Below are positions 47,254 to 59,500 of a stretch of 64,000 nucleotides of DNA, in pieces. This DNA is from Anaeramoeba flamelloides (Eukaryota; Metamonada; Anaeramoebidae): assembly GCA_027625915.1 (NCBI GenBank), contig JANTQA010000032.1, positions 7,812,001 through 7,876,000 on the forward strand. Reading direction: 5' to 3'. Each line of letters begins with the position of its first letter. Position 1 is the stretch's first letter. The notes beneath the pieces were generated by a model. It ran no database searches, was not told the origin of the DNA, and saw only the letters and a list, made by a program, of their open reading frames with translations. Made by a program: the position numbers and the translations under genes.

Positions 47254-49184
47254 AGCAACTTTTAAATAGAATTTTTGTTTTTACTCTTTGTTATTTTTCA
47301 TAAAGATTATTTTATGTCACTTGTAAATATAAAATTTTGTCAGGAAATTCCAAGATAAATCAAAAAAATATTCACCTCATCTGGAAATTGAAAAATCATG
47401 TTACAAGAAGACCTAACATATTTTTCAAGAGAATTTCGGAAATGAGTAATTGTTTTTTAAATGTTTGATCACCTTTTTCTCATTTTTGAAAAAGTCCAAA
47501 ATACAAGAAATTTCTTAATGATTTAAAAAAAAGTATTTTCTCTTGAAAAAAGAAAGAAATCATATTTTCTATAAAAGGAAATTTACTGAAATACACTTTA
47601 AAAATAAAACTCGTGTGTTTTTAATGAACTCCTTTTAAAAAAATCTTTGTTACTGATAAATTCAAATAAAGATCTGAAGATTTTTACTTCATTTTCCATT
47701 TTACAAATTTTAATACAAAGGATTTGAAGAAAGTATTTTATTCTTTTAAATGTTAAAAAACTTTGTAAAATTGGTTATGATTTCAAAAGGTTCTTTCTCT
47801 TGAGTTGTTTTTTAAAGTTGAAATATGAGATTACAAAATGGGAAATTGAACTAAAAATTATATTAAATAGATATGAATTTATCAGTAATTCCAAAAAATT
47901 ACAAAAATTCTTATAAACTTGAAAAAAATACTTTTGAATTCAATTGTTTTCACTAATCTTCTGAAGGGATCAGTACTCTACGACAACCAGGTAAAATTTT
48001 AAAATATTTTATTGATGATATTTTCTACTTACAAATTTTATATATGCCAAGTTTCAAAAATTCTGTTTGACTAAGAAACCCAAAACAGAATATTTTTTTG
48101 AGATCATATTTTTTTTTCCACTATATCCTGATTTAAGAAAAGATTTTATTTTCATTTTATTTTTTGTATTATAAAAAGTTTTTTTAATTATTTTTTAACA
48201 TTTCCATCATTGTTATACAATAACTAGTCTTGATTGCCAGGAATATTAATATAAAGATTTTTTTTTTCTTTTTTATGATAATACTTTTTGTTAACCAAAA
48301 AAAAAAAAAAATGATTTATTCAACCTATTTAGAAACAATTGTTTTTTTTTTTAAGAATAATAGTTAAATCATTAAATTTTTAAAGTCATTTAAATATTTT
48401 ACAAAAAAAATGTGTTTTTGTTCTCAAATAAAATTCTATTTTTTCAAATATACTATTTTCAATAAGATATTTGGGAATTAAGGAATTTTATCTCCAAAAT
48501 TCAAAATCAATTTTTTGACTGTCCAAAAATGAATTAAAATGCTATAAAGATTTGTCTGAATAAAGCCAAACAATATTAAAAAAATTCAAAATTCAAAATT
48601 TTTATGTATTTTTTTTTTCATTTTTTGAAATCCCCTTTTATAGAATCATTAGAGAATAAAAAAAATTTGTTTAATAGATCTCAATTTAATTGAGATACTA
48701 TTGTTCTGGTTCTACTCAAATATTGATTTATTAGATAACCTATACAGCAATTATTTTTATTCTTTAAAGGTTAAATTGAAAGATTAATCAAAGAAAAAGA
48801 AACACAATAAAAAATTTTCTTTCAAAAACACTTTTCAATAGAAAAACCAAAAATATCTTAACCATTTTCAGGAATTGACTTAACTCTTAGTATAAAATAA
48901 TAGGTTACTTTTTTTCGTTTAATATTGGAAAGATGTGAATTTTGGATTTCAAAAAATAGACTCGAATTAATAAATTATTTTGATGGGGTTTACTCATCCA
49001 TTTCATAAGTCGAAACATAAATTATAAAAAAAATTTTTCAAGATCTGTACAAGATTTCATTTTATTTTCAAAAATGACTACTCCCTTAAAAAAAAAAATT
49101 TATTCAAATCAGATTTCAATTCTTTTTTTTCTTATATTTTTTTACTAAAAAAAATATGGAAAATGACCAAACTAGTAAATTTCC
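47254..49184. other. AT-rich spacer upstream of FHIP
   Basis: No gene supported. At about 47980-48080 a plus-strand stretch reads GKILKYFIDDIFYL, faintly like the catalytic region of a Penelope-type reverse transcriptase; too short to call. Confidence 0.3.
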
Positions 49185-49186
49185 TA

Positions 49187-49718
49187 AACTAAAATTCAAA
49201 ATTTTCCACACAGCCAAAACGTTCCAAACAATCACAATAATACAATTTCATTGAAATTGGAGATAATTTTGATTTTTGTAAAATATGAAAATTATTTTTT
49301 CATCTTTTAATTTTTGTTTTGATTTCATTGTTTGAATTACGTAATTTGTTTCGTTGGATCAAAAATTTTTTGAACAATTGATATTATGGTTAAAGTCAAG
49401 TTGTTCCAAATAGAAGAACTCAAATAAAATTAGTTGGTAGTATCTAACCATTTGATCGATCAATAATCCTAATAGAATTTCAACATATTTACTAATGTAT
49501 TTTTTTGTTTTGCTCTCTCCAAAATTTTTAACACACCCTTCATTTATTTGTATTGATAATTATTTATTTATTGTTTTTTGAGTATTGTAATTTATGAAGA
49601 AGTGTTAAAATTTCAATTAGTGAATGGTTCTAATTTGGTAAATCTTCTTGAATTGATTAAATAAGTTTTTTTCTTTACAAATTGAATTTTGGTGTGTTAA
49701 AAATTTTGAATTGGGGTT
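49187..49718 (+). mobile_element. Family A TIR element, reference copy (532 bp)
   Basis: TA-flanked (49185-49186 and 49719-49720). Terminal inverted repeats aactaaaattcaaaatttt with ccacaca and the complement of gtgtgttaaaaattttgaat with tggggtt. Exactly the same length as the inverted copy at 59643-60174 and very similar to it along its length. No ORF, so non-autonomous. Confidence 0.8.
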
Positions 49719-49720
49719 TA

Positions 49721-51484
49721 GTTATCTTCTTTTAATATTAATTAAAATTTCTTAGCAATTATCTTTTTTTCAGATATTTTTTTTTTTCTTTAATAATTAA
49801 TTATCAAAATTTTTTAATAGTATTCTTTTATTCAATTTATATTCTCTTGGTATACTATAATGATAATAAAATTTCTTTTTCAAAACACAATTTAATCAAA
49901 CCCCAAATATAATTAAAAATTAAAAAATCAAAAAAAAAATAAAAATGATTTAAAAAAATTTCAAAAATAAATAATTATTTTTTTTTCAATCAAAATCAAA
50001 AAATACTTTTTCATGGTTGATTTTATATTTGAACTATTTAATTTTTTTATTAGAACAACAATATAGATTAAAGGGATAGATTAAATATTTTTTTTAACAA
50101 ATTAATTTAATATTTAAGTTCTTATTGTAAATGAAAGAATTTTTTCAACCGAGAGGAATAAGATAAATAAACAATAATTAGTACGTGTATATAAAATTGT
50201 ATTTTTTATAGAATTTAGTGATATAAATATATTATGCTTTTAATAACAGTATAACATATATCTTTAATATTTTATGTCATGCATCAACAAATAATAAAAA
50301 AAGAAAATTGGATTAATTAAAAAAAATAAAGAAATAGAGAGATATTTGGTTAACATAGTTGATTCCATAACATTATAATAAGAATTTGTAACTATTTTAC
50401 AACTTGAAAAAAAATATTTCAAAACATAGAGACTTTTTCTTTGAGTAGTAAAAAGTTTACAAAAATCTTAATTTTTTAAATTATTTCTATACAACATCCA
50501 GCCTAGATATTTTTCAAAAACAGAAACATTACAAATATTTTGATTTAAAATAATAAAATAGTGGTGAATGGTTATTGTCGTGAAATGAAAAGAATTTTGA
50601 GAATCACAAAAAAATTAAAATTAAATACTTTTTAGATCTTATATCAATTATTTGATTAATATCCCTTTTTTACTTGGTCAATTTTTAAAATCCTTCACGT
50701 ATACAAACTTTTATTACTAAAATTTTTGAGTATAAGTAATTTGGATTTATTTGGAAATAATTTAAAATGAATTTTGATACTAATTTTCATTTTACTGATT
50801 AAATTTATCTTTTTTTCAGGAAAATATGATCTTTTCTACTTTTTATTCAGAAATTATATGAATTATATATTTTTTTATTTAGGATGTGAATTATTAATTT
50901 TCGATGATATTTTAAAAAAAAATATTTATTTATGCAATTTTAATTATTGTAAACTTATTTAGTTTTTCTTTGAGTAATATTAAATTGAATTTGTTTATTA
51001 TTTTTTTTTTTTTATTCATTTTCAACCATTCAATCATTGTTTTCACTTTAATCTCTGAAGTAAAAATTTTTTATTTGTGCTGATTTTGATAAAAATATTT
51101 ATAAAAGGAATTTTAAAAACGAATTTGGATAAAGGGATTTTATTAAAAAATTTAAAAGAATAAGGTGCAAAATTTATCGCAAAAACTTTGTTACTTCGTA
51201 TTCAAATTAAGAAGATAAAGACCAAATAAATCTTTCTCAAAAATACTTTGCTTGAAATTTATTTTTATTCATTCTTGATTCCAAAAATAAATCTGATTGA
51301 TTTTGGACAAGAATCAATAAAAGAAAAAAATTATTTAAAAAAAATATAGTCCCTTGTGTATTTATTAGTTTGTTCTTTAGTTAATTTCAATAATATATTA
51401 ACAAATTTCTCAATTCAAAATACAGTTTAATTAAACTCTAAAAATATAATTAAAAAAAAAAAAATAAAAAATCCACAATTTTTT
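49721..51484. other. AT-rich spacer
   Basis: A/T-rich DNA without convincing coding or repeat structure. The plus-strand ORF at 50774-50962 is hydrophobic, compositionally biased and unsupported. Confidence 0.35.
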
Positions 51485-51830
51485 TCAGATGCTTGGGTTC
51501 CTCCTCTTTTTGTTTTATTTAATTGTTTGGGGAGGCAAAAGGAATAAAAAATCATTATAAGAATTGATGACTTGGCCATGACTAACCTTACCAAACTTGT
51601 TAATCATCAGATCTAAAAATAATTAAGCTGGACTTACGCAACTCTAGAGAACTGAATCCAACAAATGCGATCTTAAGCCAACCAAAGTGAACCGAATCCG
51701 ACTTTCCATACAATCTGTTGAGTCATTACCAGTACTGGGTTTTTGCTATTACGTCGGTAATTTGTACTGAGATTTTTTACGAAAACAAGATTTGGGAAAC
51801 TTGCAAAAAAAAAAAAAAAAAAAGCAACTC
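51485..51830 (+). repeat. A-tailed dispersed repeat, family I copy 2 (SINE-like)
   Basis: Shares with 16165-16640 the head, the taaaaaatcattataagaat block, the agtactgggtttttg/gtactgagattttttacg block and an A-run end (about 51804-51823). Moderate divergence between copies. Confidence 0.45.
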
Positions 51831-51999
51831 GGTTTTGTAAAACCAAACCTTATTCACAAAACCTTAGAACTTTATAGATTCAACCCATTTATAAAGTTCT
51901 AAAAAACTTAATAAAGTAACCTATTTCATTTGATCTATAATTGTTCAAATATTTAGATCTCTTTATTAAAAAAAGAAATTATCGAAAATGTTGATAATT

Positions 52000-52215
52000 T
52001 TTTATGGGTATGTCCTTAATATGAAAAAGATTGATTAATTTTTCATAACAAATTAAAAAAATTTTTTTTAATGAATTAATTTCAAATCAAATCAGTTTGA
52101 AACTATTTTCATTAATTAATAATCGTATAATCTATGATTTTACACTTAAATCTCTGAAAGGAAATTTAAGTATAAGGACACCTTGAGTGTAATTTACCCT
52201 TCTTCAATAATAAAA
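52000..52215 (+). repeat. Dispersed repeat fragment, family K
   Basis: Blocks such as ttttttatgggtatg (also at about 43835) and ctgaaaggaaatttaag with cttgagtgtaattta (also at about 42560 and, weakly, 44695). Mosaic arrangement; limits unclear. Confidence 0.35.
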
Positions 52216-52433
52216 AAAAAAAAAAAAATCCAAAATTTTCAAGATTCAACTCTTGATTTCTTTTGATTCTTTTCACAAACAGAGTAATAAATAAATTTTG
52301 GTTTCAACAATTTTAATATCTAGTTGCACTCGGAAAACTTTTTTTTTTCAGTCATATTGAAATAATTAAAAATTTCAAAAAGTGTAAGTGTAGAAGATTT
52401 CTCACAAAAAAAATTTCAGATTTACTTATTATA

Positions 52434-52631
52434 CAGTCAGTTTCACTTTTAAGGCACAAACTTTCAACGAAATTTAAGGCACAAAAAAAATCTCAAATTA
52501 AAGCACAAAATTCAAATTCTAGTAAAAATAAGTTGTAAAAAAAAAAAATTCCAAATTTTGTGCTTTAATTTGAGATTTTTTTGTGCCTTAAATTTCGTTG
52601 AAAGTTTGTGCCTTAAAAGTGAAACTGACTA
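52434..52631. mobile_element. 198-bp TA-flanked MITE, family E, near-perfect palindrome
   Basis: Arms of about 78 bp, almost identical by eye: cagtcagtttcacttttaag with gcacaaactttcaacgaaat at the left and their complement at the right, around a spacer of about 35 bp. TA on both flanks. Looks recently inserted. The transcript would fold into a long hairpin. Confidence 0.85.
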
Positions 52632-52876
52632 TATAAATATTTTCTGTTTTTAAAGAATGGATATAGTTGGTATTCTTAATACAGATAATTTCGATAGTTA
52701 AAACTTTTAATTTTATCTATAAACAGGCAAAAAAAAAAAAAAAGGATAAAAGTTATAAAGTGAATGAATTTTTTATTTTATTTTATTTTTTTTTAATTTT
52801 TTTATGATTCAAAGCTCATAAAAAAAAATATTCAAATCATATTTTTTTCAATTTGATCTTATTTTATTCCAATATA

Positions 52877-53415
52877 AACTCCATTTCACTCAAAGGAGCC
52901 CAGCCAAAAATGAAAAAGTCACTTTGTTTCAAAGAATCAACCAAACTTAGATTGTTTAGAAATACGAGAAACAATAAACTTCTTATAAGAGTCCATAATT
53001 ATAAAAGAAACCCCTGAACAAACCATAAATTTCAAAAAAAAAAAATGTTAAAAAATTTTTTGGGCCCCATTCATTGGAACGTCTAGTGCAAAATTCTCAA
53101 TTTCTTTAGGAAATTAAAATCGTTGATAATAAGATTTTTTACTTGTAAATGTATGAATTTTAAAAGAACATACAAAGCTTAACTTTTCTTAATGTTTATT
53201 TCGTTTTTCAAACATTTTTTTTTTCAAAGTTAATTTTAAAAAAAAAAAAAAAAAAAAAAAAAGTCAAAAACAAAAAAACAAAATTTTACAAAATGAGAAA
53301 AAATGATTTTGATCAAAAAATTGAATATTTTAGTTTGATAAGAAGAATGAATTAAACTCATAGAATGTCTTCCATTTCTTCAATAAAACTGGGCCCCTTT
53401 TACTGAAAAAGAGTT
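52877..53415 (+). mobile_element. Family B TIR element, reference copy (539 bp)
   Basis: TA-flanked (52875-52876 and 53416-53417). Termini aactccatttcactcaaagg with agcccag and the complement of gggccccttttactgaaaaa with gagtt. Related copies near 8.4-9.1, 12.2-12.8 and 40.6-41.3 kb. Ends about 150 bp from the stop of the SPRY-array gene. Confidence 0.75.
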
Positions 53416-53566
53416 TAGAACTGAAATATTTTTTTTTTAAATAATATAAAAAAATTGAACTTCTAAAAATAACAGTTTTTAACTGATGATGAAATTGTAA
53501 AATGAAAAAAAATTTATTGTTGAATTTTCAATCTAGATTATTTGAAAATTAATTTAACGAAGCTGC

Positions 53567-56500
53567 CTATTGTGTTTTTTTGGGAGCTTTTTTTATTGTA
53601 TATTCAAGAACTGTGATTGAATCATCATTATAATATAAATCACATGCCAATCTTACTGAACGAGGTATATTTGAATAGGCAACGCCAAGATCTTTACTAT
53701 TGTGTTTAAAGGAAAGTTTTCTTTGATTCATATCGATTGTAATTTCAATAATATCATTAGGATTCCAAGCACTGCCATATGCAGTGTTTTTATTATTGGA
53801 ATATTTGTCTCCATTATAACTATAATATATGAAGCCATTGGGTGATGTGTAACTGACTCCTCGATGATTTGATTGACAAACACCAATCATAACTGCTCCA
53901 TGTCCTTGTCCTTTTAATTGATTGGCTTTAATTTTAAAAATATGGATATCACTTGTGAATATTTGTTTTGATCTTATTCCTCTCCAGGAATTATTTGAAT
54001 GACAAGTTAATTTTTTATTGCCAAGTTCAAATGAGATATTTGAATCACTAATTGATTTATCCCATTCAATTTCACTTTGTCCTTCTTTTTGGTTTCCAAG
54101 AACTGTGATTGAATCTTCGTTATAATATAAATCACATGCCAATCTTACTGAACTTGGGAGATTTGAATAGGCAACGCCAAGATCTTTACTATTGTGTTTA
54201 AAGGAAAGTTTTCTTTGATTCATATCGATTGTAATTTCAATAATATCATTAGGATTCCATGCGCTTCCGTATGCAGTGTTTTTATTATTGGAATATTTGT
54301 CTCCATTATAACTATAATATATGAAGCCATTGGGTGATGTGTAACTGACTCCTCGATGATTTGATTGACAAACACCAATCATAACTGCTCCATGTCCTTG
54401 TCCTTTGAGTTGATTGGCTTTAATTTTAAAAACATGAATACCACTTGTGAATATTTGTTTTGATCTTATTCCTCTCCAGGAATTATTTGAATGACAAGTT
54501 AATTTTTTATTGCCAAGTTCAAATGTAATATTTGAATCACTAATTGATTTGTCCCATTCAATTTCACTTTGTCCTTCTTTTTGGTTTCCAAGAACTGTGA
54601 TTGAATCTTCGTTATAATATAAATCACATGCCAATCTTACTGAACTTGGGAGATTTGAATAGGCAACGCCAAGATCTTTATTGTTGTGTTTAAAGGAAAG
54701 TTTTCTTTGATTCATATCGATTGTAATTTCAATAATATCATTAGGATTCCATGCGCTTCCGTATGCAGTGTTTTTATTATTGGAATATTTGTCTCCATTA
54801 TAACTATAATATATGAAGCCATTGGGTGATGTGTAACTGACTCCTCGATGATTTGATTGACAAACACCAATCATAACTGCTCCATGTCCTTGTCCTTTGA
54901 GTTGATTGGCTTTAATTTTAAAAATATGGACACCACTTGTGAATATTTGTTTTGATCTTATTCCTCTCCAGGAATTATTTGAATGACAAGTTAATTTTTT
55001 ATTCCCGAGTTCAAATGTAATATTTGAATCACTAATTGATTTATCCCATTCAATTTCACTTTGTCCTTCTTTTTGGTTTCCAAGAACTGTGATTGAATCT
55101 TCGTTATAATATAAATCACATGCCAATCTTACTGAACTTGGGATATTTGAATAGGCAACGCCAAGATCTTTACTATTGTGTTTAAAGGAAAGTTTTCTTT
55201 GATTCATATCGATTTTAATTTCAATAATATCATTAGGATTCCATGCACTGCCATATGCAGTGTTTTTATTATTGGAATATTTGTCTCCATTATAACTATA
55301 ATATATGAAGCCATTGGGTGATGTGTAACTGACTCCTCGATGATTTGATTGACAAACACCAATCATAACTGCTCCATGTCCTTGTCCTTTGAGTTGATTG
55401 GCTTTAATTTTAAAAATATGGACACCACTTGTGAATATTTGTTTTGATCTTATTCCTCTCCAGGAATTATTTGAATGGCAAGTTAATTTTTTATTGCCAA
55501 GTTCAAATGAGATATTTGAATCACTAATTGATTTATCCCATTCAATTTCACTTTGTTGTTGTACTTGTCCTTGTTTTTTATATCCAAGAACTGTGATTGA
55601 ATCTTCGTTATAATATAAATCACATGCCAATCTTACTGAACTTGGGAGATTTGAATAGGCAACGCCAAGATCTTTACTGTTGTGTTTAAAGGAAAGTTTT
55701 CTTTGATTCATATCGATTGTAATTTCAATAATATCATTAGGATTCCATGCGCTTCCGTATGCAGTGTTTTTATTATTGGAATATTTGACTCCATTATAAC
55801 TATAATATGTAAACCCATTGGGTGATGTGTAACTGACTCCTCGGTGATTTGATTGACAAACACCAATCATAATTGATCCATGTCCTTGTCCTTTTAATTG
55901 ATTGGCTTTAATTTTAAAAATATGGACACCACTTGTGAATATTTGTTTTGATCTTATTCCTCTCCAGGCATTATTCGAATGGCAAGTTAATTTTGTATTG
56001 CCAAGTTCAAATGAGATATTTGAATCACTAACTGATTGATCCCATTGGATTTCTTTTTGTTGTTGTTGTACTTTTTGTTGCTTTTGTACTTGTTGTTGTT
56101 TTTTGTATTCAATAATTGTGATCGAATCGTGGTTATAATATAAATCACATGCCAATCTTACTGAGCTTGGGATATTTGAATAGGCAACACCAAGATCTTT
56201 ATTGTTGTGTTTAAAGGAAAGTTGTCTTTGATTCATATCGATTTTCATTTCAATAATATCACCAGAATTCCATGCACTGCCATATGCAGTATCTTTACTA
56301 TTGGAATATTTGACTCCATTATAACTATAATATATGAAGCCATTGGGTGATGTGTAATTGACTCCTCGGTGATTTGATTGGCAAATACCAAACATAATTG
56401 CTCCATGCCCAACTCCTTGAGAAGATAATTTATTTACCTTAATTTTGATAATATGGATATCACTTGTGAATATTTGTTTTGATCTCATTCCTCTCCAGGC

Positions 56501-59500
56501 ACTATTTGAATTGCAAGTTAATTTTGTATTGCCAAGTTCAAATGAGATATTTGAATCACTAACTGATTGATCCCATTGGATTTCTTTTTGTTGTTGAACT
56601 TGTTGTTGTTTTTTATATTCGATAATTGTGATTGAATCTTCGTTATAATATAAATCACATGCCAATCTTACTGAACGAGGTATATTTGAATAGGCAACAC
56701 CAAGATCTTTATTGTTGTGTTTAAAGGAAAGTTTTCTTTGATTCATATCGATTTTAATTTCAATAACATCACCAGTATTCCATGCACTGCCATATGCAGT
56801 ATCTTTACTATTGGAATATTTGACTCCATTATAACTATAATATATGAAGCCGTTGGGTGATGTGTAATTGACTCCTCGATGATTTGAATCGCAAACACCA
56901 ACCATAATTGCGCCATGCCCAACTCCTTGAGAAGATAATTTATTTACCTTAATTTTGATAATATGGATATCACTTGTGAATATTTGTTTTGATCGCATTC
57001 CTCTCCAGGCATTATTTGAATAATTTATCAATTTTGTATTATCAAGTTGAAATGAAACATTTGAACCACTGATTGATTGATCCCATTGGACATGGATATG
57101 TTCTTGTTGTTGTACTTTTTGTTGCTTTTGCCCTTGTTCTTGTTTGTATTCAATAATTGTGATTGAATCTTCATAATAATATAAATCACATGCCAATCTT
57201 ACTGAGCTTGGGATATTTGAATAGGCAACGCCAAGATCTTTATTGTTGTGTTTAAAGGAAAGTTGTCTTTGATTCATATCGATTTTAATTTCAATAATAT
57301 CACCAGTATTCCATGCACTGCCATATGCAGTGTCTTTACTATTGGAATATTTGACTCCATTATAACTATAATATATGAAGCCGTTGGGTGATGTGTAATT
57401 GACTCCTCGATGATTTGAATCGCAAACACCAACCATAATTGCGCCATGCCCAACTCCTTGAGAAGATAATTTATTTACCTTAATTTTGATATTATGGACA
57501 CCACTTGTGAATATTTGCTTTGATCGCATTCCTCTCCAGGAATCCTTTGCATAATTGGTAAGTTTTGTATTCCCAAGTTGAAAGGTAACAGTTGAACCAC
57601 TGATTGTTTTGTCCCATTGGATTTCGCTTTGTTGTTGTTTCTCCTGTTCCTGTATTTGCTGCTGTTCGTTATGAACCAAAACATCTGATCCGTCAATACC
57701 AAGAATTGTGATTTGATCACCTGGTGAATACAGGTCAACACTGAGCACACAATTTGTTGGAATGTCGGACTGGCATACACCAAGCTCTCGATCATTTAAA
57801 TTAAAAGAAAGATTTTTTGCGTTAGTGTCGACAATTACATGAACGATATCACCAGAAGTGATCACGTATCCATCGCCATAAGGAGAGCATTTGTTCAACG
57901 AGTATCTCCCATCCCATTGCCCTGTATCATTTCCAGACATACAGTAGCCGGTGCTGTACGTGCGGTTATCGGAATCTGATGGGGTGATTCCAATCATCAA
58001 ATATGGGTTGGACGATCTATTATGCGAATCGATTCTGATTCTGTAGTGATAACGGCCTGTGTTATGGGCCATCACTTTTGATCCCTTGATATAATCCCAA
58101 CCATGTGCCTTTTTTTTAACAGTTTTGCCATTATTAAAAATAAACAATTTGGATTGTTGGCTTTGACCTAGGTTCTTCCAAACATCCGTAACATATTCTT
58201 TTTTTTTATTAACATTAATAAAATGCATGTTATTTGTTTTTTGTTTTTCTTGAATTTGTTTCCTTTGTTGGATTTGCTTAGGTTGTTGGATTTGTTTAGG
58301 TTGTTGAATTTTCTTAGGTTGTTGAATTGTCTTTTTTTGGGTAATGTTTTTGACAATATTAACATTGCTCTTCTTTTCATTGTCATTGTCATTCTTTTTT
58401 CTCTCTATCGACATTACAGTACATAGAGAATCAACGAAGATATCCAAAAGACTGGAATTTTGTTTAATACAATACGACACAAAGCTATCAATTTCTATTT
58501 CGTTGTCACTATTCATTTTTGATGATTTGAGTATTTCGCGAATGAGGTTACCAATACTCAACTCTTCGGCTTGTTTGACCACCTCCTTCTCCATTGATTG
58601 ATAGAATTGATCGCGCTGAATTTTTGATTGCCTTTCAAAGCCTTGTATCCAATACTTGTTATCGAACATTAGCCCGAATTTGTGAAGGGTCTTCAGTCTG
58701 AGTACGTCATACATGGAATTATAGATCTCCTCCTCAGATAGCCCTCCGCCTCCATCTCGATCCCACGACGAGAAGCAAAATTTAGCCTTCTCCTCTTTGC
58801 CGCCACTTTCAAGCACATTCTTTGCGTTCATCAAGACAAATGAATCGATCACATTGTTATGATTTGTGTTCAGAACTACCCTGATGATGCCTGCTCCAAA
58901 GGGTTCAAGTGAAAACATCTGTTGGAAGTCCTTTTCCTGAAGGTCGTTGAAATTAAACACAGCAGGTTCGCTTTGAACAACTTGCTTTTCATTAGTAAGC
59001 TTGGTGATCTGGGTCGCTAGGTCATCCATCTTATTTGAAATATCCTTAACATCAACCTTGATGTCGTTAACATTCTCATTCACCTCGGTCAAGACACCAA
59101 GACTGAGAAGATTTACTTGCTCATTGAGGTCCTGTTGAAACCCTTCCAAGATTTCTTTAAACTTTTTCGCACGAACAAATCTAAATGCCTTGCTCTTAAA
59201 ATATTTCTTTTCGAGATATTTCTTGATATCATTTATGATATACACTAAATCATGAAGAACTTGTAGCTTTGATGTCGCCAGTTCTTCATTTGCTTTGAGT
59301 TCTATTTTTGGTTTTTTTTTGGAATTTTGTTGAGATAGAGAGAATTTATTTGGTTTTTAGTAAAAATAATTTCAATTTATATTAATAATTAATGTTCAAA
59401 AATATTGTTTTAAAAGTCAAGTTCAGTCAAATTTTGAAAATCAATTTTTTTTTTTTTGTGTTTTTCAACAGTTCCTTCTTGCATTTCAAATTCAGTTTTA

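Noticed and set aside
47980-48080. Penelope-type reverse transcriptase (FIDDIFYL)
   Set aside because: Only one short motif-like stretch in very AT-rich DNA, without supporting neighbours.
59245-59247. GTG as start of the SPRY-array protein
   Set aside because: The same frame continues upstream with conserved-looking helical text to an acceptor at 59302, and an in-phase ATG exon completes the bundle. A GTG start is unlikely in a eukaryotic nuclear gene.
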